The notes below the pieces were generated by a model. It did no database searches. It was not told the DNA's origin and worked only from the letters and a program-made list of their open reading frames with translations. From an uncultured Leucobacter sp. (GTDB taxonomy: Bacteria; Actinomycetota; Actinomycetes; Actinomycetales; Microbacteriaceae), in the NCBI GenBank assembly GCA_945952575.1, contig CAMFIY010000038.1, positions 1-13,630 of the forward strand: a stretch of 13,630 nt of DNA. The letters are read 5' to 3'. Each line of letters opens with the position of its first letter. The first letter of the stretch is position 1. A program made the translations under genes and the position numbers. Below are positions 1 to 7,915 of this stretch, one piece after another.

Positions 1-4
1 CAAA

Positions 5-1513
5 TTGCCGAAGATCACCGCCAAGAAGCTGAACGAGACCCGCGTCAAGCTCACCGTCGCCATCAAGATGTAAGACCTCGAGCCGCACCTAAACCAGGCG
101 GACAAGACCATCTCGAACCAGGTCTCGATCCCGGGCTTCCGCAAGGGACACGTTCCCGCCCCGATCATCGATCAGCGGCTCGGCCGCCAGGCGGTCGTGG
201 AGCAGGCCGTGAACGACTCGCTCGACGAGTTCTACCAGGTCGCGCTCGCCGAGACCGACACCGTGCCGCTCGGCCGTCCCAGTGCCGACGTGGAGGAGTG
301 GCTCGACGCCAAGGATCCGAAGAGCGAGCTCACGCTCGTCTTCGAAGTCGAGGCGCGCCCCGAGTTCACGCTGCCGAAGTACGACGGACTCAAGATCGTC
401 GTCGACGACGCCGAGGTCGGCGAGACCGCGGTCGAGGACGAGCTGACCAAGCTGCGCGAGCGTTTCGGGACGCTCAAGACCGTCGAGCGCGCCGCCAAGA
501 GCGGTGATTTCGTCGAGCTCGATCTGACCGCCACCATCGATGGCAACGAGGTCGACCAGGCCAGCGGCGTCTCGTACGAGGTCGGATCCGGCAACATGCT
601 GCAGGGCCTCGACGAAGCCGTGGAGACCCTCACCGCGGGCGAGGCGACCACCTTCACCTCGCAGCTGCTCGGCGGGGACTACGAAGGCCAGGACGCGGAG
701 GTCGCCGTGACCGTCACCGCAGTCAAGGAGCGCGAGCTCGCCGATGCCGACGACGATTTCGCTCAGCTCGCCAGCGAGTTCGACACGATCACCGAGCTCC
801 GCGAGAGCCTCGCCGAGCAGGCCTCTCAGGCCGCCGTGTTCGCTCAGGGCCGTCAGGCGCGCGACCTCTTCACCGAGACCCTCATCGAGAAGGCCGGAAT
901 CCCGATCTCCGAGGAGCTCGTCGAGGAGGAGGTGCACCGCCACCTCGAGGGTGAGGGCCGTCTCGAGGACGACGTGCACCGCGCCGAGGTCCGCGAGTCG
1001 ACCGAGAAGCAGCTCGCTCTGCAGCTCGTGCTCGATGCCATCGCCGAGCAGGAGAAGGTCGCCCCGACCCAGAACGAGCTCTCGCAGTACATCTTCCAGA
1101 GCGCTCAGCAGTACGGGATGGACCCGAGCCAGTTCCTCCAGGCGCTCGGCCAGGGCGGCCAGATGGGCATGATCATCGGTGAGGTCACCCGCAACAAGGC
1201 GCTCGCGATCGCTCTTTCCAAGGCGAAGGTCGTCGACGGCAAGGGCAAGGCCGTCGACCTCAGCGAGTTCACCGCTGTGGACGACGAGGAGGTGGCTGAG
1301 GTCGTGAACGAGGCCGAGGACATCGTCGAGGAGGCCGCTGCGACTCCCGCCAAGAAGGCCCCCGTCAAGAAGGCCCCCGCGAAGAAGTCGGCCGCGAAGG
1401 CCGACGACGACGCTGCCGAGGAGCAGGCTCCCGCGAAGAAGCCGGCGGCCAAGAAGGCTCCGGCCAAGAAGCCGGCCGCGAAGAAGCCCGCTGCGAAGAA
1501 GGCCGACGACTGA
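5..1513 (+). CDS. tig: Trigger factor, ribosome-associated folding chaperone, with an in-frame stop near its 5' end
   Basis: Trigger factor binds the ribosome exit tunnel through protein L23 and shields nascent chains. The ribosome-binding signature GFRKG is at about residues 44-48. An FKBP-type prolyl isomerase domain runs from about residue 167 to 250 (GDFVELDLTATIDG), followed by the helical chaperone arms and a Lys/Ala/Pro-rich tail from about residue 447. The N-terminal pattern KLNETRVKLTV fits the family start, so TTG at 5 is the likely first codon and the gene begins almost exactly at the window edge. In the same frame a TAA at 71-73 interrupts the protein at residue 23. After it the frame is open to the TGA at 1511-1513. 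The first start codon after the stop is GTG 197, which would lose the ribosome-binding signature. Rare-looking codons (CTA, AAC) and a non-typical Asp (GCG GAC AAG) lie close to the stop, so sequence error at an assembly edge is as likely as a real nonsense mutation. Family assignment is firm; the intactness of the gene is not. Confidence 0.9.
1349..1510 (+). repeat. Degenerate AAGAAG-rich repeat coding the KKAP/KKPA tail of trigger factor
   Basis: The last 55 or so codons of tig are built from repeated AAG AAG GCY CCC and AAG AAG CCG GCG units, giving KKAP, KKPA and KKAD blocks with a short acidic break (DDDAAEE) in the middle. Such tails resemble the C-terminal tails of histone-like proteins. 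They are known at the C-terminus of many actinobacterial proteins and vary in length between strains. The repeat lies inside the coding sequence and has no frame break. Confidence 0.8.
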
Positions 1514-1543
1514 TCGTCTGAGCGCGGCCACGCGGCCGCCGTC

Positions 1544-1584
1544 GCGAGGGATCCCCCGGTTCTGAGAGCCGGGGGATCCTTCGC
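1544..1584 (+). terminator. Hairpin terminator after tig
   Basis: A 16-bp stem (arms 1544-1559 and 1569-1584, one G-U pair) closes a 9-base loop, starting 31 bases after the tig stop. There is no clear T run after it, which is common for actinobacterial terminators. It separates tig from the clpP1 promoter. Confidence 0.8.
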
Positions 1585-1597
1585 GTTCTGAGCGGCT

Positions 1598-1615
1598 TAC
1601 ACGCCCACGGCGAAC
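1598..1615 (+). promoter_or_regulatory. ClgR operator candidate upstream of clpP1
   Basis: The 18 bases TACACGCCCACGGCGAAC fit every position of the consensus WNNWCGCYNANRGCGWWS reported for ClgR in Corynebacterium. On the other strand they read GTTCGC-N5-GCG, the form reported in Streptomyces. ClgR activates clpP genes in actinobacteria. The site sits 64 bases ahead of the clpP1 start and just upstream of the candidate -35 element, where an activator would be expected. The clgR gene itself is not in this window, and the consensus is quoted from memory. Confidence 0.65.
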
Positions 1616-1617
1616 AC

Positions 1618-1646
1618 GGCGACGAAGCGCGTCGCGAGTCGATACT
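1618..1646 (+). promoter_or_regulatory. Candidate clpP1-clpP2 promoter
   Basis: GATACT at 1641-1646 is a reasonable -10 element. The matching -35 position (1618-1623, GGCGAC, 17-base spacer) is poor, as is usual for activator-dependent promoters. Transcription would start near 1653. The ribosome binding site GAAGGAG lies at 1666-1672, six bases from the ATG. Confidence 0.5.
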
Positions 1647-1678
1647 CTCGAAACAGACCTCAACCGAAGGAGCGCCCC

Positions 1679-2263
1679 ATGGCAGATCAGATGCCCCCGA
1701 ACAGTGTGTTCGAGCGCCTGCTGAAAGACCGCATCATCTGGCTCGGCAGTGAAGTCCGCGACGAGAACGCGAACGAGATCTGCGCCAAGATCCTGCTGCT
1801 CGCAGCGGAGGATCCCGAAGCCGACATCTACCTCTACATCAACTCGCCCGGCGGCTCCATCACGGCGGGCATGGCGATCTACGACACGATGAGCTTCGTG
1901 CCGAACGACATCGTCACCGTCGGCATCGGCATGGCGGCCTCCATGGGCCAGTTCCTGCTGACCGCCGGCACCAAGGGCAAGCGCTACATCACCCCCAACG
2001 CACGCGTGCTCCTGCACCAGCCGCACGGCGGCTTCGGCGGCACCGCGAGCGATATCCAGACCCAGGCGCAGCTCATCACCTCGATGAAGAACCGCCTGGC
2101 CGAGATCACCGCGGCGCAGACCGGCAAGACGGGCGAGCAGATCAATGCCGACGGCGATCGGGACCGCTGGTTCACCGCCGACGAGGCCCTGGAGTACGGC
2201 TTCGTCGATTTCATCCGCGATTCCGCTTCCGACGTGGTCGGCGGCGGCGGAACCAACAAGTAG
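1679..2263 (+). CDS. clpP1: ATP-dependent Clp protease proteolytic subunit ClpP1
   Basis: This is a serine peptidase of family S14 and a subunit of the cytoplasmic ClpP barrel. It degrades unfolded and tagged proteins fed by ClpX or ClpC. The 194 residues are the usual full length. The catalytic triad is Ser88 (GMAASMG), His113 (LLHQPHGG) and Asp162 (DRDRW), with the family spacing, and the INSPGGS oxyanion loop is at 55-60. Its wording (ERLL-DRIIWLGSEV, DSDRDRWFTA-like region) matches the ClpP1 branch of actinobacteria rather than ClpP2. Start: ATG 1679 with GAAGGAG six bases upstream. It has its own promoter region with a ClgR-like site, and clpP2 begins 23 bases after its stop, so the two are cotranscribed. 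Actinobacterial ClpP1 and ClpP2 work as a mixed two-ring complex. Confidence 0.97.
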   Translation: MADQMPPNSVFERLLKDRIIWLGSEVRDENANEICAKILLLAAEDPEADIYLYINSPGGSITAGMAIYDTMSFVPNDIVTVGIGMAASMGQFLLTAGTKGKRYITPNARVLLHQPHGGFGGTASDIQTQAQLITSMKNRLAEITAAQTGKTGEQINADGDRDRWFTADEALEYGFVDFIRDSASDVVGGGGTNK

Positions 2264-2286
2264 TCGTGAAGGAAGCAGCCAGTCCA

Positions 2287-2982
2287 ATGACGAATCTCAA
2301 CATGCCCCAGGCCGGGGGAGCCGGCCTCATGATGCCGCAGAGCGGCGGTGCGGATCGCTACTCGGTCGAGTCGCGCTACGTCCTGCCCTCCTTCGAGGAG
2401 CGCACCGCCTACGGCTTCAAGCGTCAGGATCCCTATGCCAAGCTATTCGAGGACCGCATCATCTTCCTCGGCGTGCAGGTGGACGACGCCTCGGCCGACG
2501 ACGTGATGGCCCAGTTGCTCGTGCTGGAGAGCCAGGATCCCGAACGGGACATCACGATGTACATCAACTCGCCCGGCGGCTCCTTCACCGCGATGACGGC
2601 GATCTACGACACGATGCAGTACATCCGCCCCCACATCCAGACCGTCTGCCTCGGGCAGGCCGCTTCTGCGGCGGCGGTGCTCCTCGCGGGCGGCACCCCT
2701 GGCAAGCGTCTCGCGCTGCCGAACGCGCGCGTGCTGATCCACCAGCCCTCGACCGGCCAGGCCGGGCACGGACAGGCGAGCGACATCGAGATCCAGGCGG
2801 CCGAGATCATGCGCATGCGCGAGTGGCTCGAGGAGACGCTGTCGAAGCACTCGAAGCGCACCATCGAGGAAGTGCACCAGGACATCGATCGCGACAAGAT
2901 CCTGAGCGCCGATGAGGCTCTCGCCTACGGTCTCGTCGACCAGGTCCTGACCAGCCGGAAGAACCCGCAGCCGGTACTGTAG
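2287..2982 (+). CDS. clpP2: ATP-dependent Clp protease proteolytic subunit ClpP2
   Basis: This is the second S14 subunit of the mixed ClpP1P2 barrel, 231 residues from ATG 2287. The triad is Ser127 (GQAASAAAV), His152 (VLIHQPS) and Asp203 (DRDK). The His-Asp gap is two residues longer than in ClpP1 because of a longer loop (QPSTGQAGHGQ). The motif EDRIIFLGVQVDDASADD with GQAASAAAVLL marks the ClpP2 branch. The first 30 residues are Gly/Met/Pro-rich and are probably trimmed as a propeptide. An in-frame GTG at 2266 would overlap the ribosome binding region (GAAGGAA, 2268-2274), so ATG 2287 is preferred. The gene follows clpP1 closely and shares its promoter. Confidence 0.96.
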   Translation: MTNLNMPQAGGAGLMMPQSGGADRYSVESRYVLPSFEERTAYGFKRQDPYAKLFEDRIIFLGVQVDDASADDVMAQLLVLESQDPERDITMYINSPGGSFTAMTAIYDTMQYIRPHIQTVCLGQAASAAAVLLAGGTPGKRLALPNARVLIHQPSTGQAGHGQASDIEIQAAEIMRMREWLEETLSKHSKRTIEEVHQDIDRDKILSADEALAYGLVDQVLTSRKNPQPVL

Positions 2983-3012
2983 CGGCGGTCGGCGCGCCGT
3001 TCAGATCTTTGT

Positions 3013-3042
3013 CGGTGGTGCCAGCTAGGCTCGGTGCCACCG
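3013..3042 (+). other. Hairpin between clpP2 and clpX
   Basis: Arms CGGTGGTGCC (3013-3022) and GGTGCCACCG (3033-3042) pair over 10 bp with two G-U pairs and a 10-base loop. The hairpin ends four bases before the clpX ribosome binding site (CTAGGAGG, 3047-3054). It could be a weak terminator, an RNA processing or stability element, or a control of clpX translation. No T run follows, and no convincing separate clpX promoter was found in the gap. Confidence 0.5.
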
Positions 3043-3061
3043 GAATCTAGGAGGATCCTGC

Positions 3062-4333
3062 ATGGCGAAGATTGGGGATGGCGCGGATCTGTTGAAGTGC
3101 TCCTTCTGCGGCAAATCGCAGAAGCAGGTTCAGCAGCTCATCGCCGGTCCGCAGATCTACATCTGCGACGAGTGCGTCGGGCTGTGCAACGAGATCCTCG
3201 AGGAGCGCCTGAGCGAGAGCGCCACGGCGGAGCCCTCGGAATTCACGCTGCACAAGCCGCGTGAGATCGCCTCCTTCCTCGATCAGTACGTGATCGGACA
3301 GGATCGCGCGAAGCAGTCGCTCGCAGTGGCGGTGTACAACCACTACAAGCGCGTACAGGCCCGCAAGACGCTCACCAGCGCCGAAGCCGCGGCCGAGCAG
3401 GTGGAGATCGCGAAGTCGAACATCCTCATGCTCGGCCCCACCGGCTGCGGCAAGACCTATCTCGCGCAGTCGCTGGCCAGGCAGTTGAACGTCCCGTTCG
3501 CCGTCGCCGATGCCACCGCACTCACCGAGGCCGGCTATGTCGGCGAGGATGTGGAGAACATCCTCCTGAAACTCCTGCAGGCCGCCGACTACGACGTGCA
3601 GCGCGCGGAGACCGGCATCATCTACATCGACGAGGTCGACAAGATCACCCGCAAGGCCGAAAACCCGTCGATCACGCGCGACGTATCGGGCGAGGGCGTG
3701 CAGCAGGCACTGCTCAAGATCCTCGAGGGCACCGTCGCGTCGATCCCGCCGCAGGGCGGGCGCAAGCACCCCAATCAGGAGTTCCTGCAGCTCGACACCA
3801 CCAATGTGCTGTTCATCGTGGCCGGCGCCTTCGCCGGTCTGGAGGACATCATCGCCCAGCGCATGGGCAAGGGCGGAATCGGCTTCGGCGCTCCCGTGGC
3901 GAGCAAGCGGAACGAGGCGGAGCTTCTCGTACACGTGCAGCCGGAGGATCTGCACAAGTTCGGGCTGATCCCCGAGTTCATCGGTCGGCTCCCAGTGGTG
4001 GCCACTGTCGACCCGCTCGACGTCTCGGCGCTCGTGCGCATTCTGACCGAGCCGAAGAACGCACTGGTCAAGCAGTATCAGCGCATGTTCGAGATCGACC
4101 ACGTCGGTCTCGAGTTCGAGGAGGCCGCGCTCGAGGCGATCGCGACGCTCGCGGTCGAACGGAAGACGGGCGCACGCGGGCTCCGGGCCATCCTCGAGGA
4201 CGTGCTCGGCCCCGTCATGTTCGACGTGCCCTCGAACGACACGATCGCGAAGGTCATCGTGACGCGGGAGTCCGTGCTCGGCGAGGCGCAGCCCCGCATG
4301 CTGCAGACCGCACCGCGAGAGCGCAGCGCCTAG
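3062..4333 (+). CDS. clpX: ATP-dependent unfoldase ClpX
   Basis: ClpX is the AAA+ ring that recognises, unfolds and threads substrates into ClpP. The 423 residues are full length. A C4 zinc-binding domain is at the N-terminus (Cys13, Cys16, Cys35, Cys38). Walker A GPTGCGKT is at 125-132, the GYVG pore loop at 158-161, Walker B IIYIDE at 186-191, the RKH pore loop at 234-236, the IGF loop that docks on ClpP at 273-275, and sensor-2 GARGLR at 370-375. Start: ATG 3062 with CTAGGAGG seven bases upstream. It lies 79 bases after clpP2 on the same strand, so it probably forms one unit with the peptidase genes, modulated by the intervening hairpin. The downstream gene is convergent, with only 12 bases between stop codons. 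Confidence 0.98.
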   Translation: MAKIGDGADLLKCSFCGKSQKQVQQLIAGPQIYICDECVGLCNEILEERLSESATAEPSEFTLHKPREIASFLDQYVIGQDRAKQSLAVAVYNHYKRVQARKTLTSAEAAAEQVEIAKSNILMLGPTGCGKTYLAQSLARQLNVPFAVADATALTEAGYVGEDVENILLKLLQAADYDVQRAETGIIYIDEVDKITRKAENPSITRDVSGEGVQQALLKILEGTVASIPPQGGRKHPNQEFLQLDTTNVLFIVAGAFAGLEDIIAQRMGKGGIGFGAPVASKRNEAELLVHVQPEDLHKFGLIPEFIGRLPVVATVDPLDVSALVRILTEPKNALVKQYQRMFEIDHVGLEFEEAALEAIATLAVERKTGARGLRAILEDVLGPVMFDVPSNDTIAKVIVTRESVLGEAQPRMLQTAPRERSA

Positions 4334-4345
4334 GCTGCTGGCCGA

Positions 4346-4951
4346 CTACCCGACGTTCGGCCCGAGGTCGTAGTTCAGCAGCACGCTCCCGTCGTCCTGC
4401 ACGATCGTCAGCGCATCGACCGTCAGCGCGGCGCTGCGCAGTGTGGCACTTCGCCCTCCGTCGTCGGTCCGCTCCGAGCTCGTCGCAGTGAAACCGTTCT
4501 TGCGGATGATCCGCTTCCACCAGAGTTCGGCCTGCGCGGCATCCGCAGCCCGGAGCACCACGAACCAGTTCCCCGGTTCGCGCTCGCCGGTGTCGTCGAT
4601 CGTCGCGCCCTTGGGCAGGACGAAGTCCTCGTTCGGGAAGCCGCGGGGCAGCTGGATGTTCTTCGCCGGGTCATCGTCCTGGCCTGAGCCGCCCCAGCTG
4701 CCTTCGCCGGATCCCTGCTCCGGGGTCTTTCCGTCGTCAGGGGTCGGAGGAGTCTGCGTCTCCGTGGGCGAGGAGCCGCCGTTCTCGCCGCTCGGCTGGC
4801 CGGGGTGCCCGGCGCCTGCGCCTCCGGCGGGTGTGCAGGCGCCGAGACTCACCGCAAGGAGCGGAGCGAGCACGAGCATCGTCGCCGCGGTCGCCGCGGT
4901 CCTCGGCCGAGCAGGCGCATGTGTCGGCTTCGGGTCATGAGAGCCAGTCAT
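4346..4951 (-). CDS. Putative lipoprotein of unknown function
   Basis: The 201-residue product starts at ATG 4951. A longer reading frame from further upstream exists but would run through the preceding gene and shows no protein-like character, so it is rejected. The N-terminus is a hydrophilic stretch, then a hydrophobic segment (about 22-36), then a lipobox LGAC with Cys39, predicting export and lipid anchoring at the outer face of the membrane. Residues 40-100 are a Gly/Pro/Ser/Thr/Asp-rich linker. The C-terminal 100 residues (GFPNEDFVLPKGATI ... LLNYDLGPNVG) look folded, with alternating strands. No known family is recognised. The start overlaps the end of the 77-residue gene by 17 bases, so the two are translationally coupled and cotranscribed with valS. 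The gene converges on clpX. Confidence 0.75.
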   Translation of the reverse strand: MTGSHDPKPTHAPARPRTAATAATMLVLAPLLAVSLGACTPAGGAGAGHPGQPSGENGGSSPTETQTPPTPDDGKTPEQGSGEGSWGGSGQDDDPAKNIQLPRGFPNEDFVLPKGATIDDTGEREPGNWFVVLRAADAAQAELWWKRIIRKNGFTATSSERTDDGGRSATLRSAALTVDALTIVQDDGSVLLNYDLGPNVG

Positions 4952-5168
4952 CGTCGTCTCCCTCCTCGTCGGGGATCGCCTCGTCGGCGGCGAGCTGCAG
5001 GGTGACGACGTCGTCGAGCGTGCAGATCGGCCGGCCCTCCAACCAGGTGAGGGTCCAGGATCCGGCACCGGGGCGCTCGGCCTCCGCTGCCGCGATGGCC
5101 GCGTGCAGCGACTCGGGCACGCTGCGATGCGGGGCGTCACCCGCCCGCCAGCGCGCTCCGAGCTGCAT
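4935..5168 (-). CDS. Small conserved-looking protein of unknown function, downstream of valS
   Basis: The 77-residue acidic cytoplasmic protein has no signal or membrane segment. It begins MQLGARWRAGDAPHRSVPES, has a central helix (LHAAIAAAEAE), then a two-strand core (SWTLTWLEGRPICTLDD), and ends in a strongly acidic tail (DEEGDDDDWLS). Its ATG is 14 bases after the valS stop and its end overlaps the lipoprotein start by 17 bases, so it is part of the valS operon. Similar small proteins directly after valS occur in related actinobacteria as far as I recall, but I know of no function. The Trp-Thr-Leu-Thr-Trp-Leu-Glu-Gly-Arg core is the part most useful for a search. Confidence 0.7.
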   Translation of the reverse strand: MQLGARWRAGDAPHRSVPESLHAAIAAAEAERPGAGSWTLTWLEGRPICTLDDVVTLQLAADEAIPDEEGDDDDWLS

Positions 5169-5182
5169 GTGCGTCTCGCTCT

Positions 5183-7771
5183 CTAGGCCTCGGCCTGTAC
5201 GAGGACGATCTCGGATACGGCGACTGCGTCGACTTCGCCGCTCTCGATCCTCAGCTCCGCGATGCGACCCGTGGCCGCCAGATCGTCCGCCGCGAGGGCG
5301 AGACGATCCCGATCGGCCGCGGGCGCGTGAACGACCGCGCGTTCGACGGGTGTGCGCTGCGAAGCCTTCGCCGCGGTCTTCGCACCGCGGATGCCGACGA
5401 GCGCGCCGCCGACGAGCGCGAGGAGCCCCGGATCGGCGTCGTCACCGACGAGTGCCGAGTATTCGGAGGCGGCGGGCCATTCGGCGACGTGCACCGATCC
5501 TTCATTGAACCAGGACCAGACCTCCTCGGTCGCATAGGGGAGGAACGGTGCCAGCAGCCGGACGAACGCGGAGAGCGCCGCACGGAGCGCGGTGACTGCG
5601 GAGGCCTGCACCTGGCCGGTGCCGTTGTGCGCGCGTTCCTTCACGAGCTCGAGGTAGTCGTCGCAGAACGTCCAGAAGAACGACTCGGTGAGCTCGAGCG
5701 CCCGCGCATGGTCGTAGTTCTCGAAGGCGCGGGTCGCGGCGTCGATGACGGCGGCGAGGTTCGCGAGCATGGAGCGATCGAGCGCCTCGGTGACGGAACC
5801 GGCGCCGCTCGCGTCGAACGACAGGGTGAACTTGGCGGCGTTCAGCAGCTTGATCGCGAGACGTCGGCCGATCTTGATCTGGGTCGGGTTCTGCGGATCG
5901 AAGGCCGCGTCGGTGCCGAGCTTGGCGGAGGCGGCCCAGTAGCGCACCGCATCGCTGCCGTGCTGCTCCAGCATGCCGGCCGGAGTGACGACGTTGCCCT
6001 TCGACTTGGACATCTTCTTGCGGTCGGGGTCGAGGATCCAGCCCGAGATGCCCGCATGGCGCCACGGCAGCTTGCCGGCCTCGAGCTCGCTGCGGAGCAG
6101 CGTGCTGAAGAGCCAGGTGCGGATGATGTCCTGGCCCTGGGGGCGAAGGTCGAAGGGGTAGACGAGGTCGAAGAGTTCGGGATCCCGCTCCCAGCCGCCA
6201 GCGAGCTGCGGGGTGAGGGAGGACGTGGCCCAGGTGTCCATCACGTCGACTTCGCCGACGAAGCCGCCGGCCGCGCCGCGCTGATCCTCGGCGTAGCCCG
6301 CTGGGACGTCGCTCGAGGGGTCGACGGGGAGCTGCGCCTCGGCGGGCAGGATCGGCTGGTCGAAGACCGGGTTGCCGTCGCCGTCGAGCGGGTACCAGAC
6401 GGGGATCGGGACGCCGAAGAAGCGCTGGCGCGAGATCAGCCAGTCGCCCGAGAGGCCTTCGACCCAGTTCTCGTAGCGCACCCGCATGAAGTCGGGGTGC
6501 CAGTCGAGCTCGCGTCCGTGCGCCAGCAGGCGCTCGCGCAGCCCTTCGTCGTGCGCGCTGTTCGCGATGTACCACTGACGCGTCGAGACGATCTCGAGCG
6601 GGCGGTCGCCCTTCTCGAAGAACTTGACGGGATGCGTGATCTTGCGGATCTCGCCGGTCAGCTCTCCCGAGGCCCGCAGCAGCTCGACCACGGCCTGCTT
6701 GGCGCTGAACACAGTCTTGCCGGCGAGTTCGGCGAACGCGGCCTTTCCGGCCTCGCCGGTGATCGCCTCGGGCGCCTCGCTCACGATGCGGCCGTCGAAG
6801 CCGATGATACTGCGGCTCGGCAGCTGCAGCTCGCGCCACCAGACGACGTCGGTGACGTCGCCGAAGGTGCAGATCATGGCGATACCCGTGCCCTTGTCCT
6901 GCTGGGCGAGGTGGTGTGCGAGGATCGGCACCTCGACGTCGAAGAGCGGCGTGCGCACGGTCGTGCCGAAGAGCGGTTGATAGCGCTCGTCGTCCGGGTG
7001 CGCGACGAGCGCGACGCAGGCCGCGAGCAGCTCCGGGCGCGTCGTGTCGATCAGGATGTCGCCGCTGCCGTCACTCTTGTGGAACGAGAGCGTATGGTAC
7101 GCGCCCGGCTGTTCGCGATCCTCGAGCTCCGCCTGTGCGACGGCGGTGCGGAAGGTGACGTCCCACAGTGTCGGCGCCTGAGCCTGATAGGCCTCACCGC
7201 GCTGCACGTTGCGGATGAAGGCGAGCTGGGAGGCGCGCAGCGATTCCTCGCCGATGGTGCGGTAGGTCTGAGTCCAGTCGACCGAGAGGCCGAGCGTGCG
7301 CCAGAGATCCTCGAACTGCTTCTCGTCCTCGACAGTGAGCCGCTCGCAGAGCTCGATGAAGTTGCGGCGCGAGATCGGCTGCTGATCCGCGGCCTTGACG
7401 CTCTTGCCGTCGCCGCCCTCGTGCGGGGGCACGAAGCCCTCGACGTAGGGGAGCGAGGGGTCGCAGCGCACGCCGTAGTAGTTCTGAACCCGCCGCTCGG
7501 TCGGCAGACCGTTGTCGTCCCATCCCATCGGATAGAAGACGCGCTTACCGCGCATGCGCTGGTAGCGGGCCACCGTATCGGTGTGGGTGTAACTGAAGAC
7601 GTGCCCGACGTGGAGCGATCCCGAGGCGGTCGGCGGGGGAGTGTCTACGCTGTACACGTCTCCGCGGGCCGCGCCCTCGCGATCGAAGCGGTAGGTGCCC
7701 TGATCCTCCCAGACGGCCCCCCACTTCGCTTCGAGGCCTTCGAGTGCCGGCTTGTCGGGGATCGCGCTCAT
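5183..7771 (-). CDS. valS: Valyl-tRNA synthetase
   Basis: This class I synthetase charges tRNA-Val in the cytoplasm and edits mischarged Thr. The product is 862 residues from ATG 7771, preceded by GGAG six bases upstream. A further 20 in-frame codons upstream lack a ribosome binding site and are not included. The HIGH-type motif LHVGH is at 53-57, and KMSKS at 586-590 (KKMSKSKGN). The CP1 editing domain lies between them (DTTRPELLAACVALVAHP). The anticodon-binding helical domain and the C-terminal region follow (ATEEVWSWFNEGSVHVAEWP). Length and wording match the actinobacterial ValRS type, and no frame breaks were seen. It heads a three-gene - strand operon. A structured leader of about 120-140 bases precedes it. 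Confidence 0.97.
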   Translation of the reverse strand: MSAIPDKPALEGLEAKWGAVWEDQGTYRFDREGAARGDVYSVDTPPPTASGSLHVGHVFSYTHTDTVARYQRMRGKRVFYPMGWDDNGLPTERRVQNYYGVRCDPSLPYVEGFVPPHEGGDGKSVKAADQQPISRRNFIELCERLTVEDEKQFEDLWRTLGLSVDWTQTYRTIGEESLRASQLAFIRNVQRGEAYQAQAPTLWDVTFRTAVAQAELEDREQPGAYHTLSFHKSDGSGDILIDTTRPELLAACVALVAHPDDERYQPLFGTTVRTPLFDVEVPILAHHLAQQDKGTGIAMICTFGDVTDVVWWRELQLPSRSIIGFDGRIVSEAPEAITGEAGKAAFAELAGKTVFSAKQAVVELLRASGELTGEIRKITHPVKFFEKGDRPLEIVSTRQWYIANSAHDEGLRERLLAHGRELDWHPDFMRVRYENWVEGLSGDWLISRQRFFGVPIPVWYPLDGDGNPVFDQPILPAEAQLPVDPSSDVPAGYAEDQRGAAGGFVGEVDVMDTWATSSLTPQLAGGWERDPELFDLVYPFDLRPQGQDIIRTWLFSTLLRSELEAGKLPWRHAGISGWILDPDRKKMSKSKGNVVTPAGMLEQHGSDAVRYWAASAKLGTDAAFDPQNPTQIKIGRRLAIKLLNAAKFTLSFDASGAGSVTEALDRSMLANLAAVIDAATRAFENYDHARALELTESFFWTFCDDYLELVKERAHNGTGQVQASAVTALRAALSAFVRLLAPFLPYATEEVWSWFNEGSVHVAEWPAASEYSALVGDDADPGLLALVGGALVGIRGAKTAAKASQRTPVERAVVHAPAADRDRLALAADDLAATGRIAELRIESGEVDAVAVSEIVLVQAEA

Positions 7772-7822
7772 ACAGGGCTCCGTCTCTCGACGCCGGGCGG
7801 GGCCGCGGGTCGGGTTCGCTAT

Positions 7823-7891
7823 GGGCGGCACCGCGTCTGTGCTGATCGTGCTGCAGCCGAGGCTGCATCAGCGGGCGCCCGAGAGCCGCCC
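7823..7891 (-). other. Structured leader of the valS transcript
   Basis: Upstream of valS the - strand can fold into nested stems. GGGCGGC (7891-7885) pairs with GCCGCCC (7829-7823). Inside, GCTGAT (7872-7867) pairs with ATCAGC (7846-7841), and GCAGC/GCTGC close a CTCG tetraloop (7866-7853). No T-box core (GGTGGNACC) is present on this strand, so it is not a T-box. Whether it regulates valS is unknown. Confidence 0.35.
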
Positions 7892-7915
7892 TGGTGCCTG
7901 AAGGTTGACCTGCCT

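Noticed and set aside
89..2287. Long antisense open frame (732 codons) opposite tig and clpP1
   Set aside because: Leu/Gly/Val/Arg-rich shadow produced by codon bias of the sense genes; no domain and no ribosome binding site.
4323..4338. Short inverted repeat GCAGC/GCTGC over the clpX stop as a terminator
   Set aside because: Only five base pairs with no T run; too weak to call.
7819..7840. T-box-like string GGGCGGCACCGCG on the + strand upstream of valS
   Set aside because: Wrong strand for valS, no specifier stem and no synthetase gene downstream on that strand; chance match.
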